Part shown: one piece after another, positions 8,701-17,208 of the stretch | How positions within the stretch are numbered: position 1 is the first letter of the stretch | Layout of the letters: the number at the start of each line of letters is the position of its first letter | Source of the DNA: Verrucomicrobiales bacterium | GTDB lineage: Bacteria; Verrucomicrobiota; Verrucomicrobiia; Limisphaerales; UBA9464 | Assembly (NCBI GenBank): GCA_027490985.1 | Contig: JAIXXC010000321.1 | Span: 1-46,057 of the forward strand | DNA: 46,057 nt | Direction of reading: 5' to 3' | Program-made: the position numbers and the translations under genes | Notes under the pieces: generated by a model | What the model was told of the DNA's origin: nothing | What the model saw: the letters and a program-made list of their open reading frames with translations, nothing else | Databases searched by the model: none

Positions 8701-8904
8701 TTCCAGCGGCACCGACACCGTCTCGGAGATGGTCTTCGGGTTGGCCCCCGGATACACCGCACGCACGACGACCTGGGGCGGCACGACCTCGGGGTACTCG
8801 CTGATGGGCAGCCGGTACATCGAGACCAGGCCGACCAGGAAGATGAGCACCGAGAGCACTCCGGCGAAGATCGGACGCTGGATGAAAAAGTGGGAGAATC
8901 TCAT
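5764..8904 (-). CDS. RND efflux pump inner-membrane transporter (HAE1/AcrB type)
   Basis: This 1,046-aa protein matches AcrB/MexB-type proton-driven multidrug transporters in length and layout. It has an N-terminal membrane helix (FIQRPIFAGVLSVLIFLVG), a periplasmic porter domain, a central TM bundle with proton-relay aspartates in GIVVDDAIVVVENVER, a second periplasmic domain, and a C-terminal bundle with the relay lysine in GLACKNAILIVEFARE. It forms a trimer with a periplasmic adaptor and an outer-membrane channel. The adaptor gene lies 55 bp upstream on the same strand; no TolC-like gene is in the window, so an outer channel must be encoded elsewhere. The start fits the usual MxxxFFIxRP N-terminus (MRFSHFFIQRP). 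Confidence 0.96.
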   Translation of the reverse strand: MRFSHFFIQRPIFAGVLSVLIFLVGLVSMYRLPISEYPEVVPPQVVVRAVYPGANPKTISETVSVPLEQQLNGVENSLYTFSQATSDGVMTLTVTFKLGTDIDQAQQLVQNRVSQALPKLPEEVRRLGVLTLKSTPDLTMVVHLYSPDDTYDDIFVRNYATLQVKDVLARIDGVGQVQLFGSGDYAMRVWLDPERLATRGMAPGDVVNAIREQNMQVAAGAVGQQPVQSPVAFELQINTRGRLVSVEEFGNIVVKRGAHGETLLLKDVARVELGAGEFALRSLLNNRSAVAIPIFQQPGSNALRLSQEVRATMETLKKNFPRGLDYAVAYDPTVFVKKSIDAVIHTLFEAILLVVLVVLVFLQTWRASIIPLAAVPVSLVGTFAVMSALGFSINALSLFGLVLAIGIVVDDAIVVVENVERNIALGLSPIEATRRAMDEVTGPIVATALVLCAVFIPTAFISGLSGMFYKQFAITIAISTVISAFNSLTLSPALSALLLRGHHAPKDGLTRVLDRLLGWFFNPFNRFFDWASKRYSTAVARVIRVSAVALAVYVGLIFLTGRLFQAVPAGFIPSQDKQFLICVAQLPDAASLDRTDAVIRRMSDLALKVPGVAASVAFPGLSPNGFTASPNSGIAFITLDDFEKRRSPDLSANAIIGRLYQAFGEIQEARMIVINAPAVNGLSTGGGFKMYIEDRANLGPEALYGATWGTIGAAYATNVLQGVYSTYQINVPQIDLDVDRVKAKSMGVSLSGLFETLQIYLGSLYVNDFNQFGRTYQVMAQADSRFRDGADDIRRLKVRNERGQMVPIGTLVSVREAFGPDRVMRYNGYPAAEINGAPAPGYSSGQAEAFIEGLVKQTLPPGMAYEWTELTYQQRIAGNTAVYIFPLCLLLVFLVLAAQYESLSLPLVIILIVPMTLLSAMVGVLLKGSDNNIFTQIGLIVLVGLACKNAILIVEFARERQREGADPVSAALEACRLRLRPILMTSIAFIAGVYPLVVSTGAGAEMRQAMGVAVFAGMIGVTVFGLFLTPVFYVEIMKRVGRRNSR

Positions 8905-8959
8905 GGGACCCGGTTCAGAGCGGAAGTTCGGAGGAACGGGGAGCGAGAAGCGACGAACC

Positions 8960-10144
8960 TCACCGGGCGGCCCCCTGGGGCGGGACCCCCGCGGCTTCTT
9001 GAGGCTGGACCGGCTGCCCCGGGAACAGCACGCGGAGGGTGCCGTTGACCACCACCCGATCGGTCGACTGCAACCCGGATTGGATCACCCGCTTGCCCTG
9101 GACCAGCGGCCCCGGCACCACGAATCGCTTCTCCACCGTGTTCGACGACGACACCGTGTAGGCGAACTTCAGGCTCTGCTCGGTGCCGATCACCGAATCG
9201 GGCACCACCAGCGCCGAACCGGCGGGACCGGCCGGAACACTGAGTCGGACGAAGAGTCCGGGCACGAAGCGTTCCTCGGGATTGGCCAGCAGCACACGGA
9301 ACATCAGGCTGCCCGTGTCGCGGTCCAACCGGGTGTCGAACGAGTCCACCACGCCCTCGTGGGGAAAGCCTTCTTCATCGGCCAGGCCCATCCGCACCCG
9401 GATGCGCCCCTGCTCATCGGTCGGCAGCCGCTTTTCGGCCCGGAACCGGTTGATCCGCAACAGAACCGCTTCATCCAGATCGGCGTAGACGTACACCGGG
9501 TCGATGGACACCACGGTCGTCAGCAGGGTGTTCATGCCGTCCATGCCCGACACATTGTTGCCCAGCGTCATCAGAGCCCGACCGACGCGGCCGTCGATCG
9601 GCGATCGGATCTGGGTGTAGTCGAGATTGAGTCGGGCCGTCTCGAGATTGGCCATGGCCGCGGCCAAGGCGGCCTTGGATTCGCCCTGTCGGGTGACCCG
9701 CTGGTCGGCTCCCTCGACCGAAATCGCCTGGGTCTTGAGCATCTGCTCGGCGCGACCCGCCTCGCGATCCGCCGACGCCAGGCGGACCCGGGCCGCCTCG
9801 ACCTCGGCCTCGGCCCGTTGCACCGCAGCGGCGAACGGACGGGGGTCGATCACGAAGAGCACCTGACCCTTGCGGACGGTCTGGCCGGCCTGGAACCGCA
9901 CTTCCGTCAGGTACCCGGAAACCCGGGGGCGGATCTCGACCGATTCCACGGCATCGATGCGCCCGCTCAGGGTCTCCGTCGGAGTGAACGGGATGGACTC
10001 GGGCCGGGCCACCGTCACCACCACCGGCGCCGCGGCCGTGGCCGCGGGTGTCTGGGAATTGCCCGGGGAGCATCCGGTGACCCAGCGGGCCACGAGCAGG
10101 ATGACAACCCAGGGAGCAAGGGAAGAACGCGGGAACGGATTCAT
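8960..10144 (-). CDS. RND periplasmic adaptor (membrane-fusion) lipoprotein
   Basis: This is an AcrA/MexA-type adaptor linking the RND transporter to an outer-membrane channel. After a hydrophobic leader comes a likely lipobox ending WVTGC, predicting a lipid-anchored periplasmic protein. The biotinyl-lipoyl-like half motif VEIRPRVSGYLTEVRFQAGQTVRKGQVLF is followed by an alpha-helical hairpin (AEAEVEAARVRLASADREAGRAEQ), the second lipoyl half (YTQIRSPIDGRVG) and beta-barrel domains. I prefer the ATG at 10144 (MNPFPRSS, 394 aa) over the GTG at 10159 in the ORF track; neither has a clear Shine-Dalgarno. It lies 55 bp before the transporter gene, in one operon. Confidence 0.94.
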   Translation of the reverse strand: MNPFPRSSLAPWVVILLVARWVTGCSPGNSQTPAATAAAPVVVTVARPESIPFTPTETLSGRIDAVESVEIRPRVSGYLTEVRFQAGQTVRKGQVLFVIDPRPFAAAVQRAEAEVEAARVRLASADREAGRAEQMLKTQAISVEGADQRVTRQGESKAALAAAMANLETARLNLDYTQIRSPIDGRVGRALMTLGNNVSGMDGMNTLLTTVVSIDPVYVYADLDEAVLLRINRFRAEKRLPTDEQGRIRVRMGLADEEGFPHEGVVDSFDTRLDRDTGSLMFRVLLANPEERFVPGLFVRLSVPAGPAGSALVVPDSVIGTEQSLKFAYTVSSSNTVEKRFVVPGPLVQGKRVIQSGLQSTDRVVVNGTLRVLFPGQPVQPQEAAGVPPQGAAR

Positions 10145-10302
10145 GGAAAATCGGACCACCGGAGGAGACGAAAGGCTGGAGAGCTCGACGGCGGACCTTT
10201 GCCGCCGGGGGAATCAACCGTGCCTGGGCTGCCACGCAAGTCAAACAACACCCGTTCAACCCGTCCGTGGAACGGAACACGGGGCTTGGGCATCGCTCGG
10301 GG

Positions 10303-11112
10303 TCATCGGGGTTTCACCGTGTCCAGCCATGCCTTGAGTTCGGCCGGGTGATCGGTCTGGACCCCATCGACGCCCAGACCCAGGAAGCGCTCCCAATATC
10401 CGGGCCGCTCGTCCGGACGCTGGATATCGGGCCAGACTCGGATGCCCAGATCCCGACACCAGTCGACAAACTGACGGGACGGAGCCTGATCCACCACCTC
10501 CGGTCGGTATTGGGACACGAACTGACGGAGCGCCTCCTCATCCCGGACCGCCTCGGCCGGCGGACTCAGAATCAACCGCACCCCGGGCAACGCCTTGCGC
10601 CACCGCACCGCACCGCCCGGGTGGTCATAGACCCATACCCGGGATTCCATGCCCACCTGCTTGAGGATGCGCACCACATCGGCCGGGTCGCCCGCCTTGA
10701 AATCCAGATACACCTGAATGCGCCCCCGACAGGTCTCCAGCGCCTCTTGCAGGCGTGGGATGCGCGATGGCACCGCGTTCGTTCGCGCTTTGTCGGCCAC
10801 CTTCAGTGCCGACAACTCCGACCAGGTCTTCTCCGAAACCCGCCCCTTCCCGTCGGTCATCCGATCGACCGTCGCATCGTGCATGAGCAAGTACTGCCCA
10901 TCACGGGAGCGACGCACATCCATCTCCACCAAGTCTGCGCCCGCCCGAATCGCGCCTTCGATGGCCTCCAGAGTGTTCTCGTGATTTCGGACATGTTCCC
11001 CGCGATGGGCCACCACCATCCAGCGCAAGGCACCGGGCAACGAATTGACCGGCCGATCCGCCGCCCAAGCCACTGCCATCAATACAAGCCCTACCATCAC
11101 TGCCCGAGTCAT
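10303..11112 (-). CDS. Exported glycerophosphodiester phosphodiesterase
   Basis: This 269-aa protein has a signal peptide (MVGLVLMAVAWAA) and a GDPD TIM-barrel. Catalytic signatures are VVAHRGEHVRNHENT (H36, with Glu and Asn downstream), the metal-binding VEMDVRRSRDG and LLMHDATVDRMTDGKG with the second catalytic His. The family hydrolyses deacylated phospholipids (glycerophosphodiesters) to glycerol-3-phosphate and an alcohol; the leader implies action in the periplasm or outside. It lies upstream of the efflux genes on the same strand, but a 158-bp gap suggests an independent unit. Related phosphodiester or sugar-phosphate substrates cannot be excluded. Confidence 0.9.
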   Translation of the reverse strand: MTRAVMVGLVLMAVAWAADRPVNSLPGALRWMVVAHRGEHVRNHENTLEAIEGAIRAGADLVEMDVRRSRDGQYLLMHDATVDRMTDGKGRVSEKTWSELSALKVADKARTNAVPSRIPRLQEALETCRGRIQVYLDFKAGDPADVVRILKQVGMESRVWVYDHPGGAVRWRKALPGVRLILSPPAEAVRDEEALRQFVSQYRPEVVDQAPSRQFVDWCRDLGIRVWPDIQRPDERPGYWERFLGLGVDGVQTDHPAELKAWLDTVKPR

Positions 11113-11240
11113 CGTAAAAGCCTGACCGATCCCCGCCTCCGAGCCCAGCCCAGAGCCCAGTCACCCCCGCTCACAGAGATCTGGCAGGGATCGACTCTCA
11201 GACAGCCACCCATCCCCAACCATTGCACAGAATGGTGGTA

Positions 11241-11351
11241 GCGGGAATGGGCCGGAGCAAGCATTGGAAGCGATCACCTCAATCCCTCGTGCACAGCGCG
11301 AAAGCCCCATCCTCCCCCGAAGCTTCCCTGCGAGCGCAGGACCGATCCTGC
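11241..11351. repeat. Single 111-bp copy of the dispersed hairpin repeat
   Basis: This copy starts GCGGGAATGGGCC and ends GGACCGATCCTGC; these ends are imperfect inverted repeats of each other. Inside is GCATTGGAAGCGATCACCTC and the GTGCACAGCGCGAAAGCCC block shared with the other loci. It lies in the 387-bp divergent gap between the phosphodiesterase and DUF4832 genes, and nothing else was recognised in that gap. Confidence 0.8.
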
Positions 11352-11499
11352 GGAGCCCACCCCAGAGCCTCGCCCCCGGGTATCGTCCGCAGCACTGATT
11401 CCCGAAGAATCTGCTCTGCACTGCAGATCAATGAATGACCAGGCCCTTGATTTACTTCTTGGGCCAACTGATGAACTGCCAAATAACAGACCCCACCGG

Positions 11500-12963
11500 A
11501 TGCATCCTGTTTTCAACCGATTGCTCGTTCACTTGTTTCTGTTCAGCACTGCAATCAGTGCCCTCTGGATGCTGTTTCCCTGTGTAACGGCACAAGCCGA
11601 GATCGTCGTGATTCGCCCGATTCCGACGCCTGGACCCGTCGACAATCCGCTCAAAGGATTCGTGCCTTATGCCCGAAAAGGTTCCGAATTTCCCCATTCC
11701 CTAGAATTCGAATACTTGTCGCTTTCGACCCTCATGGTCGGACCGAACCAGTTCGACTGGCGCCCACTCGACACATTGCTGGACAGCGTCGCCTCACGGG
11801 GTTGTCAGACGGTTTTTCGTGTTTGGGTGGAGTATCCCGGCAAACCCAGCGGAGTACCCGCATGGTTGGTGTCTGACGGCCTCAGAATCCGCACCTGGAC
11901 CAACATCAACAAAAACACGCTGGCCGGCTCAAAACAGGTGCCACCCGAAGTCCATCACACCCCAGATTACGAAGACGGGCGGTTGCGGGAGGCCATCAAG
12001 CGATTCATTGCGGCCCTGGGGCGACGCTACGACGGAGACACGCGCATCGGCTTCATCACGGCGGGATTGCTGGGAGCGTGGGGAGAATGGCACACCCATC
12101 CGCACGCCGAATGGTTTGCGTCCAAGGCAGTTCAATCAGAGGTGATGGACGCCTACGAGACAGCCTTCCGTCAGACGCAGGTTCTGCTGCGATATCCAGC
12201 GGGCCAAAACCACAAGACGCACGCCTCCAATATCGGTCGGCGCTTTGGCTACCACGATGATTCGTTCGCTTGGGCTACACTGGGGACCGGACCCGGTAAA
12301 CCAGACTGGGTCTTTAGGGCACGTTTGCAAAGCATGGGCGCCGACGGCTTGAACCGATGGAAAACGGCACCGATCGGCGGTGAGATCCGACCTGAACTCT
12401 GGCCCTGCCTATGGAGAGACTCAGGTTGTAGCACAGGACAGGACTTTGCTCAGTGTGTCGCCGAGACTCACGCATCTTGGTTGATGGATTCCAGCACCTC
12501 GCGCCCGATGACGCCTGAGGAGCGCGGAAGGGCAATCACAGCCGCTAGCAGCCTTGGCTATGAATTTGAAGTCGTTGAAGCCGTGCTGGAAACATTCCCT
12601 AAAAAAATCCGCGCTCGAATCACGCTGCGCAACCGCGGTGTTGCCCCGTTTTACGCCGATTGGCCCATTTGGCTTCAGATAGTACCCACCGAGGGCGCCA
12701 CGGTGGAGTCTATCCTTCCGCTGTCACTGGCCTCCTTGATGCCCGGAGAAACCCAATCGGAAGAGGCAACGCTCCCGTTGGATTCCAGGTCCCAAGGAAA
12801 CCACACACTCCGCTTGAGAGTTCCCAATCCCATGAAGAATGGCCGCCCGCTCCGCTTCGCCAATCAATGGACTCCTGTGGATCCAGATGGATGGATGACA
12901 CTGACCACTATTGGGAGACCATCAAAGATTCCTGACACCTCAGGCTCCAAGCCCGGACGATGA
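11500..12963 (+). CDS. DUF4832/DUF4874-like secreted protein
   Basis: The protein resembles the DUF4832 family, glycoside-hydrolase-like (beta/alpha)-barrel proteins common in Bacteroidota and PVC bacteria. Shared features are the N-terminal NPLKGFVPYA segment, the tract VFRVWVEYPGKPSGVPAWL, and GFITAGLLGAWGEWHTHP, where the Glu occupies a place typical of an acid/base residue in clan-A hydrolases. The C-terminal 110 residues look like a beta-sandwich. No activity is established for the family. I chose the ATG at 11500 (487 aa) because it puts a normal signal peptide (LLVHLFLFSTAISALWMLF) at the N-terminus; the ORF-track start at 11431 adds 23 residues before it. GC content is lower than in its neighbours. 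Confidence 0.75.
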   Translation: MHPVFNRLLVHLFLFSTAISALWMLFPCVTAQAEIVVIRPIPTPGPVDNPLKGFVPYARKGSEFPHSLEFEYLSLSTLMVGPNQFDWRPLDTLLDSVASRGCQTVFRVWVEYPGKPSGVPAWLVSDGLRIRTWTNINKNTLAGSKQVPPEVHHTPDYEDGRLREAIKRFIAALGRRYDGDTRIGFITAGLLGAWGEWHTHPHAEWFASKAVQSEVMDAYETAFRQTQVLLRYPAGQNHKTHASNIGRRFGYHDDSFAWATLGTGPGKPDWVFRARLQSMGADGLNRWKTAPIGGEIRPELWPCLWRDSGCSTGQDFAQCVAETHASWLMDSSTSRPMTPEERGRAITAASSLGYEFEVVEAVLETFPKKIRARITLRNRGVAPFYADWPIWLQIVPTEGATVESILPLSLASLMPGETQSEEATLPLDSRSQGNHTLRLRVPNPMKNGRPLRFANQWTPVDPDGWMTLTTIGRPSKIPDTSGSKPGR

Positions 12964-13141
12964 TTTGCGGGGCTCAAAACCAGTAACTCCAATGGAATTC
13001 GGGCAACCCCTCCTCTCTCAATCGGGCGATTCAGAAACAACCCATGTCCCACCGGGATCGGTCAGTCGCCGACCACCGCATCCAAAAAGCCGCGCACCAA
13101 CAGGTCTTACGCTGGTAGACCTCCCACAAGCATCGACACCG

Positions 13142-13385
13142 CCAAGCGGCAGCGGGATCGGGCCGGAGCGAGCATTGGAAGCGATCAAACCCCTCCCTCG
13201 CGCACAGCGCGAAAGCCCTTCCTCACCCGAGCTTCCTCAGCGAGCGCCCACACAATCACGCCAAGCGGAGCGGGATCGGGCCGGAGCGAGCATTGGAAGC
13301 GATCAAACCCCTCCCTCGCGCACAGCGCGAAAGCCCTTCCTCCCCCGAGCTTCCTCAGCGAGCGCAGGACCGATCCCGCGGAGCG
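13142..13385. repeat. Two tandem copies of the dispersed hairpin repeat
   Basis: Two units of about 119 bp start at 13142 and 13261. Each contains GCGGGATCGGGCCGGAGCG, AGCATTGGAAGCGATCAAAC and GCACAGCGCGAAAGCCCTTC. The array begins with GCGGGATCGGGCC and closes with GGACCGATCCCGC, nearly exact reverse complements. It occupies the second half of the 483-bp gap between the DUF4832 gene and the planctomycete-cytochrome gene, ending about 60 bp before the latter's ATG. No gene or RNA was recognised in the first half of the gap (12,964-13,141). Confidence 0.88.
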
Positions 13386-13446
13386 CCCCCATTTGACGGG
13401 ACGCTTTCTTATTCCAGCCTGCATCCGTAGCCTGTCCCTCATCACC

Positions 13447-15615
13447 ATGAAGCTCGGTTTAGCCCATTGTCTTGGTTGGCTGTTGGCCTTCGCGGCCATG
13501 GCTACAGGCATGGCTGGCGAACCCGAGACCCGGTATCTTCAGGAAGTCAAACCGCTGCTGACCCGAGCCTGCGTCTCCTGTCATGGCCCCGATCACCCAA
13601 AGGCTGAACTCCGCCTCGACACCGCAGCGGGCGCCCTGAAAGGCGGAGAATCCGGACCTGCCATCGTCCCCGGAAAAACCTCTGAGAGCCTGCTGATACA
13701 AGTCCTAGACGGAACCCATCCAGAGATCGAACGGATGCCCTACCACAGGCCTCCGCTTCAAACTCCTGAAATCGAAACCCTCCGCCGTTGGATCGCAGAC
13801 GGAGCCCTCGCTCCCGCCCAAGAAGTCCCAGGCGTGTTCGTCCACTGGTCCTTCATCCCACCCCAACGTCCACCAACGCCCCGAACCGCCGACCCACATC
13901 ATCCGATCGACGCCTTCATCGGCGACACCTTGCAACGCCTCCGCATTCGACCCTCAGCCCCAGCCGACTCCGCCACCTGGTTGCGCCGGGTCCATCTCGA
14001 TCTCATCGGCCTGCCCCCCGAACCCGAGGTCGCCGCCCGATTCGTTACCGCCGACAGCCCGACCGAACGCGACCGCATCATCGAACATCTGCTCGCTTCA
14101 CCCCACCACGGAGAACGCTGGGGCCGCTGGTGGCTCGACGTCGCCCGGTATGCCGACTCCAACGGCTACAGCGTCGATGCCCCTCGGTCCATGTGGCCCT
14201 ACCGCGATGGCGTCGTTGCGGCCTTCAACGCCGATCAACCCTTCGATCAATTCCTCATCGAGCAGCTCGCCGGAGACCTCCTGTCCCAGGCCACCGTGGC
14301 TCAGCGCGTGGCCACCGGATTCCACCGCAACACCCAGATCAACCAAGAGGGCGGCATTGATCCCGAACAATTCCGCATTGAATCGGTGTTCGACCGCGTG
14401 GCCACCACCGGATCGGCCTTGCTCGGCCTGAGCGTCGGATGCGCCCAGTGCCACGACCACAAGTTCGACCCCATTTCCCACCGCGACTACTACGGCCTAT
14501 TCGCCATTTTTAACGATCAGGACGAACCCACCCTGACGATCGAAGGGCTCCCCTCTGGCATCAATGAACCCAAAGCAAAGTCTCCGGAATGGGCTACCAC
14601 GTTGGTCTTGAGCGAGCGCCCTCAACCGCGCGAAACCCGGCGCTTCATCCAGGGAGATTTCACACGCCCCGCCGAACCGGTGCCGCCGGCGACGCCCCGG
14701 GTGCTGCCCCCGCTGCCTCCCAAAAACGGCCGGTACACACGCCTCGACCTGGCCCGATGGCTGGTCGCCGACGAACACCCCCTCACGGCCCGAGTGATCG
14801 TCAATCGCGTGTGGCAGCAGTATTTCGGACGCGGCCTCGTGGAGACCGAGAACGACTTCGGCACCCAAGGCACCCCGCCCACCCACCCGGAACTGCTCGA
14901 TTGGCTGGCGGTCGAATTCCGGGACTCCGGATGGAGCCTCAAGCACTTGCATCGATGCATCGTGAAGTCGGCCACCTACGGGCAATCTTCCGTCGCACGG
15001 CCCGACCTGAACGACCTCGACCCGCTCAATCGGTGGCTGGCCCGGCAGAACCGCCTCCGCCTCGATGCCGAACTCATCCGCGACGTCGCTCTGGCCGCGT
15101 CCGGCCAGCTCGACTCCGCGCTGGGTGGCCCCCCGGTTCAACCCCCGCAGCCCGCCGGCCTCGGTGCCTTCACGCAGGCCAACCGGGACTGGGTGCCGAG
15201 CGGCGGCGGGCAGCGTGTCCGACGCGCACTCTACACCCGGATCCAAAGGGCCACGCTGCATCCGGCACTCGCCGTCTTTGACGCCCCAGACACCTTCACG
15301 ACTTGCACCCGCCGCCTGCGGAGCAACACCCCGTTGCAGGCGCTGACGTTGCTCAATGACACCCAGTTCCATGAACTGGCCCTGCACATCGCCCGCCAAA
15401 TGGCCTCCGCACAGGGAGCGGATGCCGATCGGATCGCCGCCGGATTCCTCCGATGCACCGCACGGCGTCCGGCACCCGAGGAATCACAGCGCCTCCTGCG
15501 CCTGCTCCGCGAAGAGCGGTCGTCCGGTGGACCCGACCGAGCCCCAACCGAGGCCGGATGGCTCGCCGTGGCCCGCGTGCTGCTCAACCTCGACGAAACC
15601 ATCACTCGGGAGTGA
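13447..15615 (+). CDS. Planctomycete-type cytochrome c / DUF1549 / DUF1553 secreted protein
   Basis: The protein has a signal peptide (LGWLLAFAAMATGMAG), then a planctomycete-type cytochrome domain with a heme c motif CVSCH (C42, C45, H46), a DUF1549 region (LRRVHLDLIGLPP, then HGERWGRWWLDVARYADSNGY and CAQCHDHKFDPI), and a C-terminal DUF1553 region (DEHPLTARVIVNRVWQQYFGRGLV, SLKHLHRCIVKSATY). These modules occur together in PVC bacteria, often with DUF1501 proteins. They are thought to act as periplasmic redox proteins linked to polymer breakdown, though no reaction is proven. The ATG at 13447 (722 aa) is chosen over the TTG at 13393 because it starts the leader correctly. It is probably co-transcribed with the next gene. 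Confidence 0.93.
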   Translation: MKLGLAHCLGWLLAFAAMATGMAGEPETRYLQEVKPLLTRACVSCHGPDHPKAELRLDTAAGALKGGESGPAIVPGKTSESLLIQVLDGTHPEIERMPYHRPPLQTPEIETLRRWIADGALAPAQEVPGVFVHWSFIPPQRPPTPRTADPHHPIDAFIGDTLQRLRIRPSAPADSATWLRRVHLDLIGLPPEPEVAARFVTADSPTERDRIIEHLLASPHHGERWGRWWLDVARYADSNGYSVDAPRSMWPYRDGVVAAFNADQPFDQFLIEQLAGDLLSQATVAQRVATGFHRNTQINQEGGIDPEQFRIESVFDRVATTGSALLGLSVGCAQCHDHKFDPISHRDYYGLFAIFNDQDEPTLTIEGLPSGINEPKAKSPEWATTLVLSERPQPRETRRFIQGDFTRPAEPVPPATPRVLPPLPPKNGRYTRLDLARWLVADEHPLTARVIVNRVWQQYFGRGLVETENDFGTQGTPPTHPELLDWLAVEFRDSGWSLKHLHRCIVKSATYGQSSVARPDLNDLDPLNRWLARQNRLRLDAELIRDVALAASGQLDSALGGPPVQPPQPAGLGAFTQANRDWVPSGGGQRVRRALYTRIQRATLHPALAVFDAPDTFTTCTRRLRSNTPLQALTLLNDTQFHELALHIARQMASAQGADADRIAAGFLRCTARRPAPEESQRLLRLLREERSSGGPDRAPTEAGWLAVARVLLNLDETITRE

Positions 15616-15632
15616 CCCAACCCGCCGCCGCC

Positions 15633-17111
15633 ATGGAAAACCACCCCCTCCCTCAATCGCTGCAAGACCTGACCCGAAGGCACTTCTTCGGCCGCTGCGC
15701 CCTGGGATTGGGCAACTTGGCACTGGCCTCGATGCTGACCGACGGACAGGCGGCCCCCGTGCCGGCCGGCGTTCCGCCCACCGTTCCAAAGGCCGACGAA
15801 CCGCTGAAGCCCCGGAGCACCCATCATCCGGCCCGGGCCAAAAGCATCATCTACCTGTTCATGGCCGGCGGCCCGAGCCAACTCGAACTCTTCGACGCCA
15901 AGCCGAGGCTCAACCAACTCAGCGGCCACCCCATTCCCGACTCGTTCCTCGAGGGCAAGCGCTTCGCCTTCATGGACTCGTCCTTCAAGAACAAGTCCAC
16001 CCTCTTGGGCACCAAGCGCACCTTCCGCCAATACGGCCAATCCGGGGCCACCGTCAGCGACCTGCTGCCCTACACCGCGGGCATCGTCGACGACATCGCC
16101 CTGGTGAAGACCTGCGCGACCAACCTGTTCAATCACGCCCCGGCCAAGCTCTTCATGAACACCGGCAGCGGGCAGTTCGGACGGCCGAGCATGGGCTCGT
16201 GGGTGACTTACGGCATCGGCAGCCAGTCGCGCGACCTGCCGGGGTTCGTGGTGCTCCAGAGCGGACCTCGCGGGCCTCGGGGCGGAGCCGTCAACTGGTC
16301 GAGCGGATTTCTGCCGACCAGCCACCAGGGGGTTCCGTTGCGGGGCTCCGGCGATCCGATCCTGAACCTGGGCCGGCCCGGGGGCATCAGTGCCGCATCG
16401 CAGCGCCGCACCCTCGACGCGCTCGGCGAGCTCAACCTGCGGCGGGCGGCCGAGACCGGCGACCCCGAGATCGCCACGCGCATCGCCAGCTACGAGATGG
16501 CCTACCGGATGCAGTCGAGCGCCCCGGAACTCACCGATTTGCGCGGCGAAACCGACGCCACGCTGGCGCTCTACGGCTGCACCCGCGACACCCCGAGCTT
16601 CGCCCGCAACTGCCTGCTGGCCCGGCGACTGGTGGAACGCGGCGTCCGCTTCGTGCAACTCTACCACACCAACTGGGACTCCCACGGAGGCCCCGGCGAG
16701 ACCCTCGAGAACGACCTCGAGAAGGTGGCCCATCAGGTGGATCAGGGGTGCGCGGCCTTGATCAAGGACCTCAAGTCCCGCGGACTGCTCGACGACGTGC
16801 TGGTGGTCTGGGGCGGCGAATTCGGGCGCACCCCCATGGGCGAAACCCGCGAGAAGACCGGCCGCAACCACCACATCGACGCCTTCACCATGTGGTTTGC
16901 CGGCGCAGGCATTCGGACCGGCCAGGTGCTGGGCGAGACCGACGAACTCGGCTTCAACCCGGTCTCCGACCGCGCCCATGTGCATGACATCCATGCCACC
17001 CTGCTCCACCTGCTGGGCCTCGACCACCAGCGCCTGACCTTCCGTTTCCAGGGCCGCGACTTCCGACTCACCGACATCCATGGCAAGTTGCTGCACAAGC
17101 TCATGACCTGA
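15633..17111 (+). CDS. DUF1501 (sulfatase-fold) Tat-exported protein
   Basis: This 492-aa protein starts with a twin-arginine-like leader (TRRHFFGRCALGLGNLALASML) and then shows DUF1501 landmarks: IIYLFMAGGPSQLELFDAKP at the N-terminus, RGVRFVQLYHTNWDSHGG in the middle, and VVWGGEFGRTPMGE followed by GRNHHIDAFTMWFAGAGI. DUF1501 proteins have an alkaline-phosphatase/sulfatase-like fold and nearly always sit beside DUF1549/DUF1553 genes in PVC genomes, as here (17 bp gap). A role in folded-state export and surface polymer metabolism is inferred. The ATG at 15633 replaces the ORF-track start at 15453, which would read through the end of the upstream gene. Confidence 0.93.
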   Translation: MENHPLPQSLQDLTRRHFFGRCALGLGNLALASMLTDGQAAPVPAGVPPTVPKADEPLKPRSTHHPARAKSIIYLFMAGGPSQLELFDAKPRLNQLSGHPIPDSFLEGKRFAFMDSSFKNKSTLLGTKRTFRQYGQSGATVSDLLPYTAGIVDDIALVKTCATNLFNHAPAKLFMNTGSGQFGRPSMGSWVTYGIGSQSRDLPGFVVLQSGPRGPRGGAVNWSSGFLPTSHQGVPLRGSGDPILNLGRPGGISAASQRRTLDALGELNLRRAAETGDPEIATRIASYEMAYRMQSSAPELTDLRGETDATLALYGCTRDTPSFARNCLLARRLVERGVRFVQLYHTNWDSHGGPGETLENDLEKVAHQVDQGCAALIKDLKSRGLLDDVLVVWGGEFGRTPMGETREKTGRNHHIDAFTMWFAGAGIRTGQVLGETDELGFNPVSDRAHVHDIHATLLHLLGLDHQRLTFRFQGRDFRLTDIHGKLLHKLMT

Positions 17112-17208
17112 TCCGAAAGCCTTCAGTTCCGGGTCCATCATCGACCCACGCCAAAGTTTTGTTTTCCATCTCCGCATCGATCGACTAGCACCCCAATTTC
17201 ACCACTGC

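Noticed and set aside
7180-9048. 622-aa plus-strand ORF
   Set aside because: It is antisense to the RND transporter; His/Asp/Arg-rich composition is typical of a GC-rich shadow frame.
15231-17177. 648-aa minus-strand ORF
   Set aside because: It is antisense to the DUF1549/DUF1553 and DUF1501 genes and has no recognisable motif.
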